From: Meghimatium bilineatum
Taxonomy: Eukaryota; Mollusca; Gastropoda; Stylommatophora; Philomycidae
Reading direction: 5' to 3'
NCBI GenBank assembly: GCA_034231615.1
Contig: CM067322.1
Location: forward strand, 60,631,245 to 60,695,244
Length of the DNA: 64,000 bases
The notes below the pieces were generated by a model, which searched no databases, had not been told where the DNA came from, and was given only the letters and a program-made list of their open reading frames with translations. Position numbers and translations under genes: made by a program. Below, piece after piece: positions 10,401 through 25,400 of this stretch. Numbering within the stretch: the stretch's first letter is position 1; each line of letters starts with the position of its first letter.

Positions 10401-13400
10401 AAATGAACTATGGCACACACTGGCTATCTATGGGGGTCAACAATCACCTTATTAAAGTATGTCAAAGCTTATATAAGAACTTTGAGAGTGTAATTCGAAC
10501 GAATAAAGGAACATCAAAACCATTTAGAGTCACATCTGGAGTTAGGCAAGGGTGCGTTTTATTACCACTTCTGTTTATCCCTTATATCAACAGCATTATG
10601 AAAAGAGCCAAGCTGCAAAAGGAAAATACCAATGACTACTCTTTGTGGACGATCAAGCAATAATAGCATAGGTATAGAAACTGAGCTTCAACGTCATCTA
10701 ACATCCATAGACATTGAGTGCAAGAACAACAACATGAAGATAAGCATCAACAAAACAGAAATCATGACACTATAAAGGGATAAACACAATCTAAATATGA
10801 CAGTAGAAAATCAAGTCATAAATCAAACAAACACCTTCAAATACTTTAGTTAAACCAGCAATTTTGAAATTTCTTTAAGAGTCTTTCTTTCCAAACCTTG
10901 TCAAATGCTTTCATGAAATATATCCATGCTGCTGGTACCAGATTCTTATCTTGGAAGGCATCTTCAATCTCTTGGGAGAGATAGGTTGCCTGATCTTCAG
11001 TAGAGTAACACTGCCTGAAGCTTGCATGCTGCAATACCATAAGGTTTTCACTTTCAAGGTAACACTGCATCCTAAGATTGATAATGTGTTCCATTGTTTT
11101 GCAAAGACAGTTTGTGAGGCTAATGGGCCTGTGATTGGAGACTGTGCTGTCATATTTTCCTGATTTGAGGAGTGGCATCATTATTGCTTCCTTCAATGCC
11201 TACGGAACATTACCTGTGGTTCAGCTTGTGTCGAAGCTTTTGACCCTCTTCGCAGCTGTTTGCAATATATATTTTCCAATATATATTCTTACTATTTTTA
11301 AATATTTCCCATCAGCATTGAGTATTTCCCCAACTCCAGAACCTCCTAAGGCAGTTAACAATGTTACTATGTTTTGCTCCCTTTGTGAACCCAGCCGACA
11401 TGTGAGCAACATATGCTTATCATTCACATCATGCAAAATAAACAATATCCTTCACAAAATAAACAAGAATCCGAAAATGGAAAATAATTTTGCAGTGCTA
11501 AATAAGAAACAGCAAAACACTGTGTGAAGTAGGGAAAAAGGTATGCAGTGTTAAAGAGGATACATGGTTTAAAATTTTAAACAATGATTTTTATTTCCTC
11601 AGCGATATGGATGGCATGGGGAATCCGATGAACTTCTTCAAAGAAATATTGAAAATGCAATCGGCCGCTATCCATGGCTAGCAAACTTCAAAGACAAGAG
11701 TGTGACTGAGCTAGAATTTCTACATGGTCATCTTCTTCATCCTGGCCAAATGCCAGCTTCAATATGTTTTAGAGATAAGGTATAATTTTTTTAAATATTC
11801 TGCATGTAAATTTTGGTGTTAACATAAATAAGTCTAATTTATATTTGTAAAAATAATTTTTATTTTGCATTGTGAAAGGGAATAATTAATTATAATATAT
11901 TTTATATGTGTATTTCTATATAATATGTAATATATATTTGGCATGATCACATATCTAAGGTGTACCTATTATCTGAAATATGATACAAAATATAGTTCCA
12001 ACTTTTTAATGTTATGCACAGTTTCATTCAGCTTTGGTGGCGTCACTTAACAACACAATGGTTAATTTAAACAGAGATTAAAGAGTTGCTAGGTCTGCTG
12101 TCGAATGCATCAGTTGACACTATGCAATGAGATTCTTCCCCCACCTGCCTCTCAGGGTCATCCAAAGGGTGGAGGCTCTCATTGCATAGTGTGTAGATCT
12201 ATTACATGTGCTTATTTATTGGTTGATAGACTAAGGATGAACTGGCATTTCAATGTTACAAAATACTAAAAAAATTACGACCCACACAGATTTATATAAA
12301 AACTATGAACAGGAAGTGCGAGGTAGGCCCTAGATGTGTGATCATACCATATATTATACTTATAACTTACATTTATACAATTAATAAATTATGAATTATC
12401 GTTATAATCTCAGTCTCTAGAACTCAGTGCTAAAGTGAATTAAATAGGCCCTACTGTTATAATTAAACATCAAACACATAACCTTCAGGGGTGTCTCTCT
12501 GGAAACATCAACAAAAACATTTCGACATGTCTCTCTGTTATCAGTTCTTTGTTTGGGTGTGGAGAATCTGAATCTGTCCAGTATTTAATATCAATCCATA
12601 CTTTCCTCTTACTCCCTCCTCTTCTTCTACCCTCAACTGTTTCCTGCAAGATATTTTTGGAAAGAGAATCATTCCTCATTATGTGGCCAAACCACACAAG
12701 TTTGTGATGCTTCACCACTGCCATGAGATGTTCTTATTGATCAATTATATATTTTCAATAGTTGGAACAGCCCTAAAGTTAATAAAACACTGTTACAAGT
12801 GTATAGTTTTAAATATCTAACAGCAGCACTTAAGAGAATGAGACACTGTTACAAGTGTATATTTGAAATACCTGAAACATCACTAAAGTGAATGAAATAG
12901 TGTTATAGGCCTAAGTGTACCTATAATTTAAAATATCTGGGATGACACTAAAGTGAATGAAATAATGTTTCAAGTGTATAGTTTCATATATTTGGGAATT
13001 CAGATGAATACCTATGGAACGGAAATATATGTAGGAAATGAAGAATAGAGTGTGTTAAACAAGCAAAAATAGCACTCTAGAAAATGAAACATATCCTTTG
13101 AAACAGAACTTTGGTAATTTGATAATGTTAAAAAAATCATCAATGGTCATCTTGGCTACAACGAGTCTCCAACATGCATGTCTTTTGCCTTGGTGGTGTA
13201 CTCTAATAGACTGTATCCTGTCTATCTCATGACGTTTTCCTCCCACTTGTATCTCTGCCTACCTCTTGCTCACCATCCCTCAACTCTACCTTCAAGTAAG
13301 GTCTTCAAAGTGTCATGTCTTTTTATATTTTCAAAATATTTTATTTAGAGTATTTGATTTGTATTTCCTATAGGCCTAATAGTTGTTTTTTCCAGATGTA

Positions 13401-16400
13401 ATGTTATCAGAACCTCTTTGGGATTGTCTATAAAGTATAACAACAAATTTTTGCCGATTTTTACCCCCCTTCCCCTGTCAAGAATTCAGGGACCCCGTCC
13501 TACTTAATTATGTCTAACAAAATGTGCATCCCCTCCCAAGAAAAAAATTTGTACCCCATAAGATACCCCATAATTATTGACATACAGTAATTAAGGACAA
13601 CCCCCTTGTTTGATTTCTTCTCTTTCCATAAAGTTATCCTTATCCTTCTAAATATCCACATCTCAAAGATAACCTATTCTGTCTTCTAGCTGTTTATTCA
13701 TTATCTATGTTGAAAAAAAGAGATAGGCTATAGTTTTATCTAAAGTTAAAACTATATAACACCTATACAGGAATAAGTTCATCTGAAAATAGATAGATGA
13801 TGGTGTTCCTCCTTCGCAAGCGAAGATGAGCATGGCATGAAAAAACATTAAATGCGATGAAGAAAAAAAAATATTTATATAATAGGGCCTAATTAAAATT
13901 GGTAATTAACCAATTTAGTTTGTGAGATCGTAGAAACCCGATGAGTCCGATTCGTGCACGGAAAGTTCTATTGCAGTGCATGCAGGAGTGCTGAATGTTA
14001 GCGTAGGAGTATTTACGGATGTGTCCTTCCGCTTCTTTCGCTTGTGGATTGCCCGCGGTGTTCTTTCTTTTTCAAATTTCGTGATGCCAGCAGTGATCTA
14101 AGTGTACCAGGCTGAGCGATCAAATGCTGTAGTTTCCCAGGAGCTAGGATCGATGCTGCAGTTCTTAAGAGAGCTTTTTAGGTGATCCTTGAAGCGCTTT
14201 TTCTGCCCTCCACTTGAACGTTTAAGTTCGCACAACTCCCCATAGAATAATCTCTTTGGAAGGCGCTTGTCTGGCATACGGACGATGTGGCCAGTCCATC
14301 GGAGTTGGGACCTAGTCAGCATTGCATGGATGCTTTGCATACGGGACTTCTGAAGAATTTCCGTATCTGGTACACGATCCTGCCAACGTACTCCCATGAG
14401 GTTTCTTAGGCACGAAGATGAAAAGAGTTAAGCTGTCGAGCGTGTCTCGCATAGACAGTCCATGATGACGCAGCATAAAGCAGCGTTGGTAGAACCACTG
14501 CACGGTACACGTCCAACTTAGTTGTCAGACTGAGACCACGCCTAATCCAGACGTTGGCACGAAGGCTCCCGAATGCTGCACTGGCACGAGCAATACGCAG
14601 GGCAACATCCTCATCAATTGTCGCAGTTTGTGATAGTGTGCTGCCGAGATATACAAACTTATTGGCAGTATTAAGTTTTTGTCCCTTTACTGTGATCACT
14701 GGTTCTGTGTAGGGGACACCTGGCGCTGGTTGATACATTACTAAAGTCTTCGCGGTGCTGATGGTGAACGCTAGAGACCGAACGCATCACAGGCCATAGA
14801 AAAGAGGTCCATGCTGTCTTGCATGTCTTTCAGATGTAGCATTTAATGCACAATCGTCGGCGAACAATGTCCGTCTTAGTTTTGGTCTTGGCCTTCAATC
14901 TACTAAGATTGAATAGTCCTCCGTCAGCTCGATAGCGAAAACAAATTCCTGCACTGTTATTCCGGAAGGCATCATTAAACATGGCAGAGAACACCATGCT
15001 GAAGAGCGTCGGAGCCAGAACGCAACTCTGTTTGACGCCGTTGATCACTGGAAAGGGGTTTGAGTGTGCGGCGTCATCTTGCACACATGCTGTCATACCA
15101 TCATGGAACTGGCGAACCATGTTGGTAAATTTTTAGGGACATCCAAATTTGGCCATGATCTTCCATAGTCCTTCGCGATTTACAGTGTCGAATGCCTTAG
15201 TTAGGTCGACAAATGTGGTGTAGAGACCAATGTTCTGTTCACAACACTTTTCCAATAGTTGTCTGGCAGTGAAAATCATGTCAACAGTACCTCTGCCCTG
15301 TCGGAAGCCACATTGGCTCTCTGGAAGGAGACCTGTCTCAAGATGGGCTTGCAGTCTGTTTAACAGGACCCTAGCCAGAATCTTGCCTGCTATAGAGAGC
15401 AAGGATATGCCTCGATGGTTGTCGCAAGCTAGACGATTTCCTTTTCTCTTATATAGATGTATGATGGAAGCATCCTTAAAGTCTTGTGGTATCGATTCTA
15501 GGTTCCACATTTCTTGGAAGAGCTCTGTAAGTTTGGCAGACATGACAGGGCCACTAACAGTGTAAACTTCGGCTGAAATGGAGTCTGAGCCTGGCGCTTT
15601 TCCTACGGACAAATTTGAGATTGCTTTCTCCACTTCCTCAATGCAAGGGGGATCCGATAATGAGTTATTGATTGGTATTTGCGTAATGCGCGCAATCGCT
15701 TCCTCGTTGATGATGGAGGGGCGGTTTAGGACATTTTCAAAATGTTCAGCCCAACGTTTGAGAATTTCCTCTCTGTCAGTGATGGTATGCTTTCCATCTG
15801 CGCTTAGAAGAGGAGACGTTCCTGAAGATTGAGGGCCATAAATTGCTTTTAACGCTGAAAAAAAGTTCTGCATATTATTGCAGTCAGCATAATGTTGTAT
15901 CTCTTTGGCTTTGGTGCTAAACCAAGAGTATTGCATCCTCCTTAGTTCTTTTTGCGCGTTTTTCTTTGAGTTTTCGTAGAGTCTTTTTGCTGGTTGATGT
16001 GGGGTCGTTTAAATAAGCTTTGTACTGTTTGTGCTTGTTGTCCAGGAGAGCTTTGATCTCTACATCGTTTTGGTCAAACCAGTCTTGATGTTTGCGAACA
16101 GAAACGCCCACTACTTCTTCTGTAGTTCAGTAGATAGTGTCACGGATATTTTCCCAGCTTTTTTAATGCATATGGGATCAATTGTCAATGGTGCAATTTT
16201 GGTTTCCATTGAGCTGCGCAGAAGCTGTTTATAAAGTGGATCTTTCAGTTTTTAAACGTCGAGACGTTTTGATTGTTTACTATTTTGAGGTCGCCGGAGA
16301 TGCAATGTATGGAGATTCATTTTGGAGACTAGCAATCTGTGGTCCGTCCAGCAGTCGGCACCAAACATGGATTTGGTGACTCTCACATCCTGCTTATCGC

Positions 16401-19400
16401 GTTGTCTCACGATGATATAATCGATTTGATGCCACTGTTTTGATCGTGGGTGCATCCATGTAGTCTTATTACGATGAGGTAGTTGAAAGACAGTGTTGGA
16501 AATGAGTAGGTTAAATGATGCGCATGTTTCGAGCAGTAGCTGTCCATTGCTATTGCATTTACCAATGCCATGCCTCCACAGAACACCATCCCAGGACACC
16601 CAGTCCGAACCCACTCATGCGTTGAAGTCACCAAGGATGATGAGTTTGTCGGATCTGGGGGTCTCCTGTATGATTCTTTTCAGGTCATCATAGAACTTTT
16701 CTTTCTGTTCGGGGTTCGTCATAGTCGGGGCAACCAGTGTATCCACACCTACCACTTTGCCACTCGCCCATCGCCGCAGGACTTTTTTGATGATTAATGA
16801 GATGTGATGAAAGCCATGACTTGCGCTATGAAAATTGGATTAAAGCACTGTCGTCAACCTCACTCTCTCGCCCCTACACATATGGTCTCAGTGGCAAGAC
16901 GAGTCAAGACGACTGAGTGTGTGTCGTGGTGCAGTAGATGACCAGGGTGCCTTACTATCTCACCGTGCTCTTTGATGCTCTACGACGCTAGCTGAGTGAC
17001 GCCTTTCTTCCCAGTGGCCCATGTTAGTTGAGCTCCTTTGCGCAGTACGCAGCATCCAGACTTTACATGCTAGGCAGACATGGGCCCATACATCAGAGGC
17101 TATGGGCACAGATCCCATTTGCCGCCTTCACTGATTTAACACGCCGAAGCGGTTTCAGAGGTGTGGTTGCTGTTGCATGCTGACAGCGATTATGCTCCAC
17201 TCGTGAAGGCTAGATAGAAGAATAGTTGAAGGAGGTAGAGTTTGGTGCTATAGCACTTGAAGACGCCCCTGTTCTACTCAAGTGATCACTATGGCCGTTA
17301 AACATGACTTGATGTTTCTCCGCCCCTGCTAAAGGTTTTCCAACTGAAGACCTCCTGTAGCACTGCGATCATGTGATAAGGCACATATAATACCCGTAAA
17401 CATAACGGGACTTTTTTGACGAAGTTTGCTCTCCATTTTACCAGGGCTAAACATAATTATAGCTATCGGGCCTGGCTTGACCGGGTGACATAGTGTACAT
17501 GAAGATAGATACACGCAAGAGGATGAATAGCAGATATAAAGATGCATCTTTACAAAATAATGTTTAAATAGCTGAAAAGCTGCAATGAAAAATTACAAAC
17601 TGTTAATATATTTGAAAATGCAAATGATCCAGATCAAGAAGAAATTATTTATAATATAATGTGTTTATTTACTTGTAAAAAGAAGAAAATGGCTGAAATA
17701 CATTGAGGCCTTAAGCAAACTTAATTACAAAACCTACAAAGAATGTCAAAAATTATATTGAACACTTTAACCTCATATTTTAGAAGAAAGTAACGAAAAC
17801 TAAACTCGTTAGCAAATAAAGATAGGACGTTTTGACAGTCCATTGCCTGTGTGTTGCAGGGTCAAAGAGGGAAGTAAAGAAAAGCACCACTGTTTATCTT
17901 CCATGAATGACATAAGAGGTGACTAAGGAGGTTATGGAATGGAGTTGGCTGTCCCATTCCATTTAGGGTCAGTGACCCAAAGCCATGTTGAAATCAGATG
18001 TGTCAGGTTAAAAGGCGCAGATATCGCAGCAATGCTGTAAACCATGATACAGCACATTCCATTCTCCAGACTACTTCCTGCTAATCTGTAGGAGTTTAAG
18101 AATGCACACAGAAGCAGAAGAAGTTACAGTCCATGATTAATTAATCACACTGGCAATCATTTTCTTTGAGAGATATAATTTTTATAGTTTATAAATGTCA
18201 TATATTTCACTAATTTATAATTTTTTTAAACTAAAAATATGTAGGAGTATGATGATGCTGTAAAAGAACTTGCAGAAGCTAATGGTGATCAGAAGACTGC
18301 AATAAAATATACTGCTGAGAGTGAGAATTCTATTAAACTTATGGATGACCTCATTGAAAGAGTGAAAGCAACAGAATCTAAGGTAAGTCAATACAAATCT
18401 CAAAAGTACAGCACCAATTGTTTGTCAATTATTACTCCCCACAACGAACATCAAAATAGATGATTAGGGACCTACTAAAGATATGGAATAGATATTGACC
18501 TATTGAAAAGTTATCTACCTTTTCTATGGAAATGCGGTTGGAATATGTTCTATGTTTTCAATATCAATACCATTATTTTCCTAGCACCCATAATTATATT
18601 TAAATAATTGTTTTTGTTTGATGTGGATATGTAACGAGACACAACTCACTTTCTAAAAATATTTTGCAAAGAACAGTTGAGGGTGGAAAGAGAAGATGTG
18701 ATGAAAATCTTAGATTTACAGGGTGGCCCAAAAGTAGGTTTACAGTTATCACGTAGACTATTTATTTGAAAATTCGACACTAGAAAAGCGGGAAATTCAT
18801 TATACCTGTAAACATAAACATAAACAATTTAATCTCTCAGATGCTCAAAATGTCCTCCTTCAACATTGCAGCATTCTTCAAATCTCTCCAAAACACTTCT
18901 ATACACAGTGTAGCACAAATTTCAATTTTCATCAATTTCTGTGAATGCGAGATGAATGTAATCTATTAAATCATTTATTGTTTTGGGTTTCTTCTCATAA
19001 ACCTTGTTCATAAAAATAAATTACAATCAGTAAGGGAAAAGCAGTTTGTGTAAGTTACATTTATACTCTAAGGAATGTTTTATATTGGTATTACAAAGCA
19101 AGTAACTTCAACCTTATAAAATGTAGTTTAATAACTGTAAACCTACTTTTGGGCCACCCTGTATAACTTTAAGGAAGTGTCAAAAGCAGCAGCAGAGAGT
19201 GGGAAAAAATGACTACACAGACTTTTCAATGTAATATGGAAGAAACAAGAAACACCAGAAGACTGGAGAAACATGACAATCATTCCCATATGGAAGAAAA
19301 ATGGCAGTAAGAGAGACTACACAAAATATCTAGGGGTATCCTTACTAAGCCAAACGGATTTTAACAAAATATTAGAACAACGATTATGATCATACATTAA

Positions 19401-22400
19401 ACCACAACTTAAAAACACCCAAATGGGCTTCCATAAGAACAAAAGCTTATGGATGCTATCTTTACACTTAGTCAACTAACAGAAAGAATGAAAAACAACA
19501 AAGAATTATACATCGCATTCATCGACTTTCGACAGAGTAGACAGAAAACAACTATGAAAACAGTATCAATATACAGAGTACTAGAAAATTTAATCAATAT
19601 ATGCACTGGCATTTATGCTAATAGCCAATGTGAAGTAAGAACAAATGCAGGAGTATCTAATAAGTTCCAAATTCAATCAGGAGTTCGACAGGGGTGTGTC
19701 CTATCCCCTCTACATTTTATAACATATATCGACATCTGTAAACTAACAAGTACCAACAAAGAAGATAACATAAAAGACAAATTGAATGAATTACTCTTTG
19801 CAGATGACCAAGTACTAATAGTAACATCAGAAGAATAATTGCAAGAACATATGAACAGACTCCACACAACATGTCACAAATTCAACATGAAGGTTATATT
19901 GAACAGACCGAAATAATGGAAATAGCAAATAGCAAAGAAAGAAATAGCAAAGAAAGAAATAGCAAAGAAAGAAATATCAGTATCTAATGTCTCCATCGAT
20001 GATAAACACCTTAAACAGGTAAATTAATTCAATTACTTAGGAAGCATTATATCGGGTGAAGGGAAAAACAGTAAAGAGATAAATAATAGATGCAACAAAA
20101 CATACCAGATCTGTTGTTGTTGTTCGTCCATCAAAAGTGATGATGACCATTTGTTACATCCACTTTTGAAAATTCACTTAGAGTTTTGTCCTTGATTATG
20201 GGTTCGTAGATATACTGAGCCCTATTTGAGCTATAAATGTCCTCGGACAGTTCGGACATGGAATGGCCACTGTAGACAGATCTTGGTCTATCTGTGACTT
20301 TCTAGCTGCTCTCTGCTGTTAAGCTGCTGCATTTATCCTCTTTTCAGAAGATGATGTGCTCTTTTTGATTGTAGAACTCCATGTAGATCTGTTTTATGCA
20401 AGTTCTTCCTAACGTGGTCTATTTCAAAGGCTTTCAGTGAGTTCTTTAACGAGTCCTTGTAGCACTTCTTTTGGCCACCTTGAGATCGTGTACCCTTCTC
20501 CAGCTCACCATCGAGAAGTATCTTTGGCAGACGATGGTAATGGATGTGAAAATGACCAGATCCTAGATAGATGACATATATTTTCAAGAACAAAAATGTA
20601 AACATAGACACTAACGTTGCATTGTATAAGACTATTATTATTCCATCACTGTGCTACCAATGCCAAACCTGGACAATGACAGCTCAAGTTAAAAGAAAAA
20701 TAGTGACAGCAGAAATGATATGTCTATGAAGAATACTCAGTGTCATTAAGAGATTGAATTAGAAACGATAATATCAGACAGATAACCAAAACAATACCAG
20801 TATTGGAACACATCAAAAGACAACAGATCAAGTGGTTTTAACGTGCTTCCAAACTACCAACAGACAGTATGCCACAAATGGCCATGACACATAGACGGCT
20901 ATAAAGCCAGATGCAAGACCATGTAAAAGATGGATCACAGAAATTAAAGAAGCCACAGGAACAAGCTTACAAACAGCACACAAGAAGGTAATCTCCAGAG
21001 AACTCTTCCACCCCTGATGCCGCAAGGCTAAAAGAGCCACAGAGTATAGATAGATAGATAGATAGGAAGTCCGGGGCATGTTTTTTCTGCTCTCCTCCAA
21101 ATGGCTGAGGACAGAGGTGTTTGGAGAACTTTTAGTGCTGATGTCTACTTTTATTTCATTAAAGTCCATTTCTACACCCCTTTTAAGATCAATGTTAAAT
21201 TTAAATTATTTGTAAAACTAGTTGCAGAATGTTAATTCCTAGTTCATTAATTATTTGTGATATTTCTTATAAATTGTTTTTTCTTGCCATTAATATTTCA
21301 GTGTTTAGGATTATTATTGAATTACAAAAATCCACATGAGGTAAGTTTAATTTATACTTAATTCCTACACCTTTCATGCAGTAAATCCTTTTTGTTTTCA
21401 AATTTTTTAGACAGTTATTTGTGTGCTTTTACATTGTGAATTCAAAATTTAGAATTTAAGAATAAGAAATATGACTATGAAACATCACTGAGTAGGCCTT
21501 AAATAAAGTCCTTCCAGTATGATTGCAATGGAGAGTCCATCATAAGCAGAATGATTAAGGAAAAATGTAGGACACACATAACCAACGCACATGTGTGGAA
21601 TCAACCTCCCTGGTGGAATGATGAGGTTCAAAGTGCATGGAAGAGCAAACACAGCGCAGTTGCAGAGTGGCAAAAAGCAAGGAAAAAAGTTACAACACAA
21701 CCAGATCTTGTTTTGCAATTAAAACAGACCAAAGACGACAAGGTTCAACAGTTTAAAGATATTTATTGCCAAATCTGCAAAGGAAAAACAATGGAAAGAC
21801 TTGTCAGGAGATTGCAAACAAAAAGTCACTAAAACTGCTCTGGCACCTGCATAAATCAACGAACGACCCAAGGAAGTGTATAACAATCCCCAATTGCCAA
21901 AGCACAGACTTAGTATGGCAGAAGACAGATGAGAATAAGGGGACAGCACTGCTGGGTTTAGGGCGAGGGACTACCTACAAATCACTGCTGGTAAAGAGTG
22001 CCCTTTACACCCTGAAATTCTCAAAGTGAAAGGCAGTCACCTTAAGAGGGGAAAGTCATGGATGGGGTGCACAGAGGATATTATACAGAGTGTGTGCAGA
22101 TTTGGAGGATGTGCTGCCTGGTGCGGAATGGAGTCGTGCACCCTTAGATTGTCCGACAGCCTTCAAAGTAATAATAACTCCATAGATAATGCAGGGAATG
22201 GTGTCCAACAGTGGTGGAGTCGGAGATACTCACTCTGATCTGTGAGAATTTCAGGGAAGGTGATATGATTATATATACAGATGGGTCGGTTGAGAGATAC
22301 ATCAGAACTGCCTGGGCCTTCATGGCTCAAAGGTGGGGGGAGACAATCAAAGAGGAAAGTGGTGCATTTGCTCAGATGACAAGCAGCATGACAATGGAGA

Positions 22401-25400
22401 TTTTGGCAGTACCAAAGCTTTGATATGAGTGTGCTCACAGACTCTCTGTGAGCATGCATGTATACTCAGTGACTTCATGAGCATAATTGTGAAAGTTCAA
22501 GCAGGGTACATTCGGGAACAGTGGCTGGATGCAGTGAAGAATTCCTGTGTGCGTAAAGTAATTTTTATTTTTGTGCCTGGACATGCAGGAGTCTGGGGTA
22601 ATGAGAAAGCAGCTAGGTTGACCGCACACACTGCTACTATGGCTGTTTGTGGAGCAATGGATCAAGCAGACATTTTGAACGCCCTATGTGAAAATGTATG
22701 AACAAATGACTTTATAATTGACAATGACCCTGGTTCCATGACGAGAATAAGGGAGCTTGATTTGAAATGTGGTGTCGCTAGATAGAAGCAATTTCGTGGG
22801 CGAGAAAGAATGAAGGACTGTCAGTCAACATGTAATGGCGGATACACTTAAGTAGAGATCTGAGCACCTATGGACTTGTCTGGAGTGCAGTGACGATGAT
22901 CCAATGACTAACTAAGTAGGCTAATGTGATTAATAATGTGTAAGAAGTTTTTGTTTTTGGCATGGCATTGGGCACTGTATATTATGAAAATTTGGTAAAT
23001 GTTAGGGCAAATGTGGTCTCAGCACATTATAATAGTCCAACTTTTGAAATGTTTGTAATGTTATATACACAACTATGCAATTTCTGTTATAGTTTGCCCA
23101 TCTTTTGTGTCATCACAGAAATCTCAGTCATTAGCAGATGACACTACGCTAAACCAACATGGCGAATTCAATCGCAGATTTCTGTTTACTGTGACACATT
23201 TGACTGTTCCCGTGATTTTCATGGGTCACTTTATGTCGTCAGCCAAATAAAATCATAATAAATGTCAAATGCTTCACTTTAAAAGGATGAATCCCAATTT
23301 AATCCACAAGTTTTGTATTTTCTATGGTGACAAATGAAGTACAGCCAGTAGAAATTAGTAATAACGATCGCAGGCTGACGGTTATATTTTCATACATTTT
23401 CCAAAAAAACTAGTATCTACTTTTGATGTAGCAATTTACCTAACTCTTTTTCCAGAATAATTCTGTGCGCGGATTCACACATCATTTATCTTTGCTGAGC
23501 AAATTTTTTCCATACATTTCATTGGCTAGTGACTCAAGGTATATGCAAAGTGGCAAATGTTCAGAGACATGAGCCAAGGTTAGTGATGCTGTGTGGATAA
23601 TCGCATAGGATTATTTATGAGAACTGCTTGCCTTCTCCAGAGCATGCATGTATTATGAATGCTAAAATAGAATTTTTAATGCCGAGCTAGTTGTAATGAG
23701 ACTTGAGATTAAAACCTTATGTAGAATCTAGATTCCAGATAATACAATTCAGAACTTTCTGTCCACTAGATGAGTTAAAGGAAAAAAGAATGTTTTCTAG
23801 CCAAATATTGAACTTTTAAATGGTATGTTCCATATATCAACATTTTTAGATATATTTTATAAGAAATGAATTTGTGTGTGTTATATCGGGAGGGGGGGGG
23901 TGGGAGGTGTTACCACACAAAAAAATGTTTCCACAAATTAAGCGTGCTCGCATCTTTTTTCATACATCTTTTTTCATAGAAAGAAGTGCAGATATTACTT
24001 ATCTTTCGTAGTTAACCTGTAATTCCTCTTCTGCTGAATTTATATCTGGTGGGGTTTACTTTGGTTTATTTTAAAGCTTTTCAAAATTTTTCTCCATCTT
24101 CATTTGTTTTTGTGTACATGTTAATAATCACAATGTCTTCTTTGTATTTGATAAGACCACTTGATTGTTTATACAGTTTAATCTTTCAGCTTCATCTATA
24201 TATCTGCAAATTCTTACACTGTTCTGAAATTCTAACAAGAATATCTGAAAGACTTCAGAAAGAATCAGAAGTAAGCTGGTAATTTCAATTCAATGCAGCT
24301 TTCCTATCAGTGTGTCATAAACTTCACTGTTGAAAGAATGTTTCTGTTTTCAAATAAATTGGTTATGTTGTTTCTTATATTGTAATCATGGTTTTTTGCA
24401 ATTACTGGGCAGTAAGAGTTAAACTGAATTTTACTTTTTCAGGGAGCAAAATTTATGTTTGAAAGTGTTTGGAAATATTGTCAGACACTTCTTGCAGTGA
24501 ATGATTTCACAGAGTCAAGTCTCTTGCAGAAAAACAGATTATGTCATGATGCATACATTGCCTCACGTACATCTCTCTATCTTGGGGGTAATTGTTACTT
24601 GCAGGAGTTGGAACCCCAGAAAATGAAGGGTAATTTTGTATATTAAAATATCTGAAATATAATAATGTTAATATCTTGAAAGATTTTTTTTCCAAAACTT
24701 GAATAGGAAACCTTAATATTCATATGACACTTTAAGACATTTATATCATGTGAACCAGAAATAAATATTATATTAGTTCAGAAACAAATTTTATGTTGAC
24801 TTAAAACTATTGCCAGAATAGAGTAGATAAACAATTAGGTTTATCTGACTGTGGCCAGATCTCAACTTTGTAATATTATGTATAGTTTAATTCAGCTTTC
24901 ATGACCTTGCTGAACTCAGATTAAAAATTTGATAGGTCTACTTCGATCTGCATGTTACAGACTGAGAGCTCCAATTGGTGCAGCAATTGCATGATGGAAA
25001 TGCAAGCTGGAGTTCAGGATGATGGAAAATTATCTGCAAATGTTCCTGCCTCAAATGGAGTTAAACAAGGATATGTATTAGCACTAACCCTGTTTATAAT
25101 CATGTTCTCTGCTATGTTGAATGATACTTTCTGAGATCTAATAGACTTAGAAGTAGACTTGTGACAGCTGAAATGACATGCTTATGCAGAATCCTAGGGA
25201 TATCGCTAAGAGACAGGTTGAGGAATGAGGACATTCGACAAAAGACCAGCACCACTCAAGTTCAAACTTGGAATATATTAAGAGACAACAGATCAAATGG
25301 TTTGCACACATCATCATATTACAGCAAGCTATGCTACACATAGGCCTATACATTGAAGACAGACCTAGAGGGCAACCATGAAAATGATGGACCACTTAAA

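Noticed and set aside
13938-13975. CCCGATGAGTCC...GGAAAG resembles a hammerhead ribozyme core
   Set aside because: It is the complement of the LINE-A zinc-finger codons (CNRTFRARIGL) and the same peptide is conserved in other LINE-A copies; there is no matching cleavage-site stem.
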